Shown here: in pieces, positions 1 through 10,100 of the stretch
How positions within the stretch are numbered: position 1 is the stretch's first letter
Layout of the letters: the number at the start of each line of letters is the position of its first letter
Assembly: GCF_037975245.1 (NCBI RefSeq)
Contig: NC_092570.1
Coordinates: 9,447,501 to 9,511,500, forward strand
Direction: 5' to 3'
Length of the DNA stretch: 64,000 bases
Source of the DNA: Apostichopus japonicus
Taxonomy: Eukaryota > Echinodermata > Holothuroidea > Aspidochirotida > Stichopodidae
Position numbers and translations under genes: made by a program
The notes under the pieces: generated by a model
What the model was told of the DNA's origin: nothing
Database searches by the model: none
The model's input: only the letters and a program-made list of their open reading frames with translations

Positions 1-880
1 TCAGTATTGAATATTCCCAATGTATTATTATTGAATATTCCCAATGTATTATTATTGAATACTTCCACTATATAACTATTGAATACTCCCCTTATAACTT
101 CTGAATACTGTAATTAATCCTGTAATAAAACAATTGTTGTGTCCCACAAATTCAATGTTTTGTTTCACTCGCAATCCTTGAGTTGAATTGCATTATTCTT
201 TGTTTATGGACCATAGCAGAAGGTATATAAAATAAAGTTTTCAGGTACATATAATTTCTATCGGGGCTGGATATGGCGTCAACAGAATACAGCAACTTCA
301 CGACGCAGAATGCTCTTTTAAAAGGATAAGTTCAGCACTAGGCAAACTTTAAAGTTGATTATTTTGAAAACATAGAATCATTAGTATCTTGAAATCTACG
401 GAAACAATTGCTCAAACTCGAATTCTTCCTTTTGTTTACAATGTAACATTGTAATACTCAAATTCTGCCGATTCTCGTCCTTTTCACAAAAGTACAAGCA
501 CCTTAGTTTTTGGTTTAGTCATGTTAAGCGCCAAATTTTAGATCGAAATCAAGGGTACTTCATAGGTATATGTTTGTTATAACAGCTTTCTATATAACAT
601 CCTACCAGTCTAGTGAGCTGCCTAGCCATGGTTAGGCGTAGTAAGATACCCTTACCTTAATTGGTGATATAACTCTTTCTGTTCCTTTATTGAGTTGGTT
701 ATCGTGTCGTCTGGGCTGAGATGAAAATGAGCTCCAACAAGGGTATCGAGGTAGTGGTTGCCATTGAAAGGGGGTCTTTGATTCTGATTTGAGGGATAGA
801 ATTACGGAATACGAAATAAGGATAGCATATATGGAATAAGAAATGATAATACGACATAAGGAAGACAAAAATTAATTCTG
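1..880. other. AT-rich non-coding left edge
   Basis: Starts with a short three-fold degenerate repeat of ATTGAATA(C/T)TCCC (1-100). The rest is AT-rich with no ORF that looks coding. It should lie in the third or a later intron of the minus-strand desulfhydrase-like gene, whose next exon was not found here and is presumably off the window. Confidence 0.5.
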
Positions 881-890
881 ATGAGAAATA

Positions 891-1178
891 CAAGCTGTTA
901 TTTTTCAGAACACATGAGAACCCCCCCCCCCCTTTCACAAACTGTTTGGGTGGTCATGTGACCCTTTAGACGATAAATAAAATAGATGATCAATAAAAGC
1001 TGTTATTTTTCAGTACACATGGGAACCCCCTCCACCCCCTACACAACCTGTTTGGGTATAAAAGCAGACGATAAATAAAAGCTGTTTCTTTCAGTACACA
1101 TGTGAACCCGCCACCGGGCCCACCGGGCCCACTCCCTTCACAACCTGTTCGGGTGGGCCTATGACCCTTTAGACGGGA
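891..1178. repeat. Three-copy degenerate tandem repeat
   Basis: Three copies begin AAGCTGTT near 891, 997 and 1079. Each runs through TTTCAG.ACACATG.GAACCC, a C-rich stretch, CACAA.CTGTT.GGGT and AGACG(ATAAATAAA). Spacing is 106 then 82 bp, and the copies differ mainly in the C-rich core. It lies in intronic sequence of the desulfhydrase-like gene. Confidence 0.6.
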
Positions 1179-1385
1179 TGTTGCACCTGTCCATGTGAAA
1201 CAATCGTAAAACATATCCTATTAGGCTTTCAATAGAGAAACACCAGCCATATTAATATTATATGGAATAGAAGCTAGGCCTGTGACTTCCAATCGTTGCC
1301 CGGGAATAATTATGGATCGCACAAACTCCAGCGCCGAGGGGTTGCAATTACTGAGACGATTTCAGATTGGCGCATTGCGACTCAC

Positions 1386-1544
1386 CAAAGGGGCGTTATG
1401 CAGACATAGGTGAATAGCAAAACCAAGCTCTTTGCCACACACTGCTAGAGTTCTGCAGTTATTGGAAGTAATAGGTCCACAACCAATCACGGTGTCACAA
1501 CCCTTCTCGAGGGCCTCAGCAAGATTCAATTCCAGCCTTCGAAT
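1386..1544 (-). CDS. Desulfhydrase-like gene, third coding exon
   Basis: Acceptor TTTGTGCAG| above 1544 and donor TTG|GTGAGT below 1386; 53 codons. Encodes IRRLELNLAEALEKGCDTVI followed by GCGPITSNNCRT and ELGFAIHLCLH. The Ser-Asn pair in TSNN matches the conserved Ser-Asn of the family's substrate loop. This is the last exon I can find before the window edge. Confidence 0.8.
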
Positions 1545-4093
1545 CTGCACAAATAAGAAGATAGGGGTTGATATATGTATTCTGAAGAGAGCTTGTCATA
1601 TTGGATATAGCGATAAATACCTCTCTGTCTCTTTTCCCTTACAATTTAAAAAAAAAAGCAAGATCTTATGTATAAAAAGTAGAACCCATAGAATGGCCCA
1701 TACATGAGGAACTATATGACAGTTGTAATTAAGCGAATTTCTGTACAAACTCAGTGCACGTTTCCTCAGCAAGTGTAAAATACTTACAAACTGATCACTA
1801 TGTTCAACTTCCAACAAGTGCCTCAAAAGTCTACGCCTCGATAAAGTCTTGACTAGTGGCAGTACAAGTTATCTCTCTCGTTATGGTACTAAATATCATC
1901 TCTTATAGATGTGATCAGCGACCTCTGTTGATATTACATTTCCTAGGCTGTGAAAGTTGGCAAACATTTTATAAGGATATACTTTCGCAATGATATCGCG
2001 CACGACTATAGTTGCCACGACAAACTGTGTTACGATTTGATAGCCATGGTTCAATGTTAACAAGATATAAAGTAATGGAAATAAGTCAAAGATATACCAT
2101 ATACCCAGTGGCGTAGGAAGGTACTTTTGAGTGGGGGGGGGGGCTGAAGACTGATGGCCGGCCTGGGGGAGGGGTCTAAGGGGAGGGGGTGCCCCCCTCC
2201 CCCTTTGGATTTTTTTGCATTTCCAGGTGGCCTCAGATGCAATTTGGTGCAATATAGCACACTTCAACACCCACTCCATTTTGTAAACTTAATTTTGTAT
2301 TTTCACCTGGCCTTAGATGCAAATTGGTGCTCCAAATGAGATTTTTTTTTCTCATTTGGAAATGAAAAGGGGTTTTCTGACTTGCGAACCGGGGGGGCGG
2401 AATGATACTTCCGCCCCTCCACATTTTTCACTGGGGGGAGGGGCTGGCGCCCCCAGCCCCCCCCCCCCCGGTTCCTACGCCATTGCATATACCACACACC
2501 CCCGGCAGTTGAAAAGTATTATAATAGTGGTAAAGGTCAAGTTGCTGTACGGAGTTTAAAATATATTGCCAAAATGTACGTATTGACCAAATATCACACA
2601 CTGCAGTTAACGTGAGTATGTCTACATCATACCATTGCAAACATGCATGGTTTTCATCCTCATTTTTTTAAAATCTATTTCACCTGAGAAGGACTGGTGC
2701 TCAGTATACTACTTTTCGTATGGACTCAGGCAATACATACTCATGATCCACTGTCAAAAGTGAGGGCCACTTGCCCCATGGAGCTGTTATTATAAGCTGT
2801 TAACAAAGGACAGTGCGGCTATTTTTCGGTGTTACTTTTGTTTGCTTGATTTTAAAAGCAACTTCCGGCAACCGCGGCACTTTTCCTAACAAACGCCCTC
2901 ATTTTACGGCAAACGCATTGTAGATGTTTTTAGCAAGATCATACATTACAGCAACGCACCCATGTCTGGCAAACGCCCAATCACTGGTCTCCGAACTTGT
3001 TTTTTCGTTGTTGTCATATACTGACAAAACCACAAACTTTCGTTCGTTTATTGATATTTCCCTATCCCAAAGAGATGCAAAAATTCTAAGTCAAACCATT
3101 AGTTGGTGTGACTTTTAAACTACTAAAGAGAAGCATAAAAAGTGTTTCATGTCCCAGTGGTACTATGACATAATTACAACACGAAAGCTCTCAGATACGA
3201 AAACTTCCAAACGGAGTTGTCTTAACTGTTTGGAGAAAAGGGCCGAAAATAACGTGTAATTATGGCAGCTGGACTAAATAACGGGCTAAGTGACGAAATA
3301 ACGATAACGTCACCGAGCAAACTTATACTCATGGATGTATACATATATATAGTTACAATGTAGTGAATGTTGAAGGGGGGGGGGGGGGGGATTAGTGATG
3401 GTTCACTAGGAGAGGTATACCATGGGGGAGTGAGGTTATAGACTGGAAAAGCCCGTTTACGGTTGATCTTGGAACAAACGTAGGCCCAAAAAAAAAAAAA
3501 AAAATGGGAAATTGGTGCAACCGGTGAAGTGAGCTAGCATGTGATTGGTGGTTAGGTCCTAAAGTAAGTACTGAAGCAGGGGGTAACTAATTTTGACTAA
3601 CCTTGTGACCAGATATGGCTCCACCGGTGAAATCGTCCCGCTTCATGTAAACTTCGAAGTCACTTGGGATTTGAGGAAGATACCACTTGCTAATAGGGGT
3701 ATTCTTTTGACAAAGCTGTAGAAACAGCCAGCGAATTGAAACATGAATATTCATATGATAAAAACAATATTTGTCATGGTGTGAATCTCTAAAGTAACAT
3801 TCATGAAGATATGACAGTAGGCTTATATTTTAACAAACCTCGACATATATATAGCGAATATCAGATATGTCGGGCTTAACCTTATTCGAAGACAAATCGG
3901 CCTCGATATAATACGCTGTACCTACTCACATATTGTAATAATAATACTTGCATCCGATTGGTAGTCGGTTTGACGACTGCCCGCAAGAAATAATAGATAG
4001 GCGTCTGTATATATTTATATTTATAAATATATATTTATATATATAATTGAAATCGTATATAGATATAGATATATATAAAATAATAATCATATC

Positions 4094-4126
<33 letters not shown>

Positions 4127-7100
4127 TTTGTTTTCTCCATTTATTCAGCATATTTTATATTTTTAATATAGCATATACATATTGTTATAAATTATAATCA
4201 CCTTTTACGATTCTTGCATAGAACATGTTTAAATGAAATTTCAAAAACGGAACAACTCTGGGCATTCAGAAAATGCCCGTTGTAATTGAATATAACTTAC
4301 TTTATCTTTCTTACACTTACTTGATTTTGAATGGATATAACGTTCAACATCAATTGCAAACTTAAATTTATAGAAAAAATCGCAAATATTTGGTAAGTTC
4401 TTGTTTCGCTTACAATCATAGATATAATACTTCATGTGTATTATAAGAAAATTATATGGGTGACTATATCCATTTCCGTACCCGAAAAAAATATTTTGTT
4501 TTGAAAAGAAGAATTGTTGCTTTAAAAACCGATTCTCTACGTCTAATATGAAAGATCCAGTAAAATTACAGTCCCAAAATAGATGTTCGATATTCTCAGT
4601 TTCTCTGTTACAGAAGGAACAGACCTCTGTATCATTTATACCCATCAACGCTAAAAGTTTATTTGTTGCAATAATACGGTGTAAAAATTTAAACTGAAAG
4701 TATTGGAGCTTTGCATCTAATACAGTGTAGTATGGAATCTTAAAAAACCTGTCCCAGTCTTTTTTGGTCAGATCTTTAAAGGAGCAACTCCATTTCTCTC
4801 TTGCAGTCGGAACTTTTGATAAACGATGTAAATACATTTTATAGATATGCTGAGAGATAGAGCTAGCCCGAATGGCATTAAAATACATGATAGTATTGTT
4901 GTTCATAACATCAGTACTATGGCAACCTGACCTTTTCCACCACTGGGGAATTGCACTTATTAAACCCCAATACAAAGTAAAAGGTATATCAGCATTAAAA
5001 ACCTGTTTGAACCTTACAAACGTTAGCGGCTTATTATGCTCATCAAACAGGTTACTAACATAAATAACATTTCTATCCATTAAAATGTGATTCATAACAA
5101 TTTTGTTGTCGATACGAATATGAGAATTGTTCCAAATGACTTGATTACCGAAATTTTCTGTTGGAGTAGAGAATGAAATATCACACCACGCATAGACTAT
5201 TTGACGAATGAAAGAATTTCTTATACTATTCACATCATTCTTAGCACAGTTACAATGAAAAATAAACTGTTTCCCAAACGGCTTCAAATAGATATCAAAA
5301 AACATTTTCCAAGTACCGTTTATGGCATTTGTATATCGCCTAATCCAGGTACACTTTAAACTGTTTATAAAACTGATGATGTGTGTAACTTTTAATCCTC
5401 CGTTGCCAATAGTATTAATCATGACCAGCCTCTTTACTTTATCGGGGTTTCCCGCCCAAATAAAATCGAATAAAATACTTTCTAAATCCTTTACGAAACT
5501 ATTCGGGGGATTTGGCAACACCATAAATAGGAAAACGAGTTGCGACAAAGCAAATGTTTTCACAATGATATTACGCCCTATAGGGGTCAAATCTCTAGAT
5601 GACCATAAGCTCAAGGTATTCTTCAGTCTAGAAAGTTTCGGTTGATAATTCAGCCGGAACAGATCGTTGCCATCACCCGTAAAAGTGATCCCAAGCATCT
5701 GAACTGGTCCATGCGTAATAGTAATATTAAAGTCATATACTGCAGCTGGAATATGATTACTAAATGGGCCCAGCGGGAAAAGACTAGACTTGGACATATT
5801 CATAGACAAACCTGAAGCTTCTTTTAACAGTTTAAAAATACGAATCATCTCCGTAATCGTGGCCACACTGCCATCAAGAAAAAGTGTGGTGTCGTCGGCA
5901 TATTGCATAATTTTTACTTCTGTGTTACTTATTCTAATACCCTTAATGATCTCATTATTCTGTACTTTTATGGCAAATACCTCGGCCACCAAGATAAATA
6001 AATATGGGCTTAATGGGCATCCCTGACGGACTCCCCGTTGAAGTGGAAAGAAACCCGTCGAATAACCATTGTTACAAATACAACTATGACAGTTACTATA
6101 AAAAACATCTATCCAATTTTTAAAACTAATACCAAAGTTGAAATATGAAAGAGTTGTTTTAACGAACGACCATTCTAACTTATCAAAGGCTTTTTCGAAA
6201 TCTACAAGAAACAAAAACCCTGGGATTTCTTGGTGAGCGCAATACTCTATTAAGTCTAAGACAAATCTAATGTTTTCCCCAATAAATCTATTTTTCAAAA
6301 AACCGGTCTGCTGAGGACCAATGATATTATGGATAACAGCTTTTAATCTAGAAGCTATCGCTTTCGCGCCAATTTTATAGTCAGTATTCAGGAGTGTGAT
6401 GGGCCGATAATTTTGTAAAAAGGCAGGACTCTTGTCAGGTTTTAAAATTAATGTCACAATGCCTCTTGACTGCTCCGCCGCCAGACTCCCATTGTCATAC
6501 CCATAATTTAACGAATCTATTACCAATTGCCCTATTAAAGGCCAAAAAGTTTTGTAAAAGTTCACAGATAGTCCGTCACTGCCTGGGGCTTTGTCGTTAT
6601 GCATCGCTGATAGAGCTTGGTAGCACTCGTCTAGAGTGAGGACACCATCACAAGACTGTACATCGATATTTTGGTCTGGTAGCCCGTTAAAGAAAGGGTC
6701 GGGAATGCATCCATCTGAGCTGTAGAGCTCCTTATAAAAATTCTTCATCTCCTCGAGAATACGGTCCTTGTCCATAACAATACTACCGTTACTTTTCTCA
6801 AGTCGTTGAATCGAATTAAGTGATTTGTTCCTTCTTTCTAAATTTAAAAAATATTTTGAGTTTTTTTCTCCTTCTTCCACCCAACGTGCACGAGACCTGA
6901 TGATGGTACCTCGGAGCTTATAGTCATAAAGTAACATAAGTTCGTTGTGGGCTTCCTTAAATCGTGATCGTACATTTGCTGATTCCTCAAGATATAATTG
7001 TTGTTCAAGCTCGGCAATTTTATTAATAAGATCATGCTCTTTTGCCCGTCTCTCTTTGGCCCGATCTTTCGAGAAAGTCATGCTAGTCTTACGAATGTTA

Positions 7101-10100
7101 AACTTTAACATCTCCCATCGCCGTGTAGGGTCCTGATCAGTATCCTTCTCTAGCCCATTACGAATTAGTTCATTGATGAGATCAGAATAGATTTGGTCAT
7201 GCAGAAGCGAGTTGTTTAATTTCCAATAGCCTGGGCCTCTGCTAACTAATTGGGTGGAGATTGATAGACAGATGAATGAATGATCGGATTGAATGCCAGG
7301 GGAGAAAACATTATCAGTAACTGCATAACTTTCCGGTCTTGATATAAGGAAGTAGTCCAGCCTGCAGTGTATACCTGGTGTTACATTGGAGCTCCAAGTA
7401 TACTTTTTAACAAAAGGATTTCGTTCTCTCCAGATATCAATAAGGTTATGTGAATCCATTAACTCTAAGCATTTTTCTCGCGCTTTGAAATTAGTTCTTT
7501 TGTTTCCGCCAATTTTGTCCAGGTCTAGGTTAAAAACAAAGTTAAGATCTCCTCCACAGATAATGGTATCACCCTGAAAATTATTTAAAACATTCGATAT
7601 GCTGGTAAAAAAACATGGGTGTGTCAATATTTGGAGCATAAATACTGGCGATTGTGTATATACGTTGATGGGTTTGAATGTCAAGTATCACTAATCTTCC
7701 AAGTGCATCGGATGCCTCCTTGAGAACTTTAAAGGTTAAGCGGGGATTTAATAGTATACATACACCTCGACTTGTTGTTGAACCGTGAGAGAAAACAATA
7801 CGTCCACCCCATTCATTCTGCCAGTATTTAAAATCCGATAAAGAGCTATGTGTTTCCTGCAGCATGACTATGTCAGCATTGCGTCTGTGAAGATATGCGA
7901 ATAATTGTCTCCTTTTCTTTGTTTGTCGAAGTCCCCTGGCGTTGAAAGAGATAAGTTTTAGATTCGTTTCCATTGAGATGTATATAAACAATCAGCTTTA
8001 TCGAGTACTAGTATATCGAGCACAGTACAATATATAACGTAAAAAGTGTATACCGTTTCCGTAAAGATAAATAATGGGTTATGTATATGTAAACAACTTC
8101 GTATGGAGTTAAAAAAATATGGTAAAATAAAGTCAATCCAATCGGATAAATCGCGAAAACATCGTAAGATGTATACGATGTAACGTCTCAGTCCGGTTGA
8201 AAAAATACGCCACATTCGCGTAAGTATCGGATGATTACTGGACACTAGTAGGGCCGAATAGAATATGTAAATAATTTTCCAGCCTATAATAAACAGGCAT
8301 TTAAAGGAGCGTTTACAAGTACGCTGTCCGCAGTAATGTCAACGAGAATAACCACAGGTACAAAATTAATGAAAGTTATATGGCTTACCATTGGACAAAC
8401 GCCAGCGGCCTCCAGAAAAATGTAGTTTTGTACCTGACTGATACAGTTCTGACACCTTCTTTTGCCACTTCCTTTTCTCCTCCAGATCATCTCGAGTTAA
8501 GTCATCGATGATAAAATAATCCTCATTTTGTAGTGCATGTCTCTGGTTTCTCCTCGCGGTTAATTTGTCCTTGTAGAAAGATAGCTTTGCCAAAATATGT
8601 CTGTCTCTCCCGGTGACAACCCTACCGTCTCGATGGGCTCGTTCAATACGACAATCAGGAATCCCGACTTTGGAGAGAACATCTTTAACGATTTTAATGC
8701 AGTCCTCGGAGTCTTCCGTTTTGATGCCCACGATTCTGACATTGTTTCTACGGGAGAAACGTTCATGCTTGTTTAAAAGTGTCGCTTGAAGATCCTTTGA
8801 AGCCTCCAGATCAGTGATTCTGGCTTCGAAGCGCTCACATGTTTTTTGCAAATCGACGTTTTGCTCCTTTAAATCGTTCAGTGCGGCTTCCTGAGTCTCG
8901 AAGGCACGTTGGAATTCAGAGCGAATAGTATTCAATTCACGGAAAATTCTTTCTATCGCAGAGTTCAAATTATCAGAAGGATTACCAGTAGTATCTCCAT
9001 TATTATCGTTGACACTGGCAGGTGGGTCATCTGAACGTGGTAGGCTGGAGCATAGGCCCAAAGTTAGGTTAGAGCTTAGGTCTGGGCGTTGGCTGTCGGA
9101 ATCTTTTTTCTTCTTTTGGCTGCCCGGGGGCCTACCTCTTGGTCTTTTTTCGCCCTGACTCATTGTATGGCTGATATATCGTTGTATTTGCGAACAGATA
9201 GACCGGTAATTCTTTGGAAAATTCCTCAAAAACTTAAAAAATATCAAGAGCCCTTTGGCGCTCGGTGTACTTAGGCCAACATAGAACCAAATAAATCAAT
9301 AATAATAATAAATGATATTGTCAGAATGTTCCCTCCTGAAACGTGGGGTTGAAGGCCCACCTTTCCCCGCAAAACAAATAGAGCGAGACATTTTGGAGTA
9401 ATGCTACATCACTATAGTTTATTAACTGTCTCTCTCACTTAAAAGTTATAATTACTTCAGAAGCACAAAAGGAAAATCCGAATAAATAAAACAAATGCTA
9501 TATCTCTCTCTCTGGAAAGATGTTTATTCTCTGCCCATAAAGTACAAGGCCTACGGGGATGGGAGGACATTGAAAGTTTGCTCGACAAAGTCAGTTAGGT
9601 AGTCTCAAATTTCTTAAGAACATACCAACAACTCTCAGAACGAAAACTTCTCGAAGGTCATGGACGCTGACACCACATTCTGATCAATTTGTCATTTTGT
9701 TTTTACTCTCGATATTTATTCAAAACTCCAAAAGAACAGTCGAAATGTTTCGACAAAATGTCACGTTATTTGTGATAAAAAGTAACTTCCAGATGAAACT
9801 TCAAAGTATCGATGTAAGCATCGGAACTTTGGAGATAAAAAGTTTTAATTAACAACGTTGCAATTCGAGATGAATTTGTTGCAAATTTGATATGAAATAT
9901 TCATTATTTTGAATTTTGAAGTAAAACTTCAAAATACAGAGATAAAAACGTGAAATTTCGACATAATACATACGTCCCCGGGGAGGGGGCAGATATGTGA
10001 TTCCGCCGACTGATATGGGGGAGGGATCTAAGGGGAGGAGTTCAATTTTGTTCACAGGGAAGACTAGCTAGATGCAAAATGGTGCTTACAATTACTAGCT

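Larger units (their letters stand above)
4093..9280 (-). mobile_element. Tx1/L1-clade LINE, near full length, 5' end approximate
   Basis: About 5.2 kb non-LTR retrotransposon with ORF1 (8366-9163), a spacer of about 390 bp, ORF2 (7973 down to 4241) and an (ATT)n tail. ORF order, an L1-type coiled-coil ORF1 and an APE endonuclease plus reverse transcriptase in ORF2 identify the class. The LExILFDFIW..PDKVKR-type thumb region and the CCHC-like C-terminus fit Tx1/L1 elements. It sits in intron 1 of the desulfhydrase-like gene in the same orientation. A target-site duplication is hard to define because both flanks contain ATCAATAATAAT-type sequence (near 4092 and 9296), which may itself be the duplication. 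The 5' boundary is estimated from loss of recognisable sequence. Confidence 0.85.

Noticed and set aside
632-938. Overlapping minus-strand ORFs of 78-79 codons
   Set aside because: Lie in AT-rich/repeat sequence, no family resemblance, no splice context matching the neighbouring gene.
2057-2640. Proline/glycine-rich ORFs around the family A MITE
   Set aside because: Products of translating the MITE's G and C runs.
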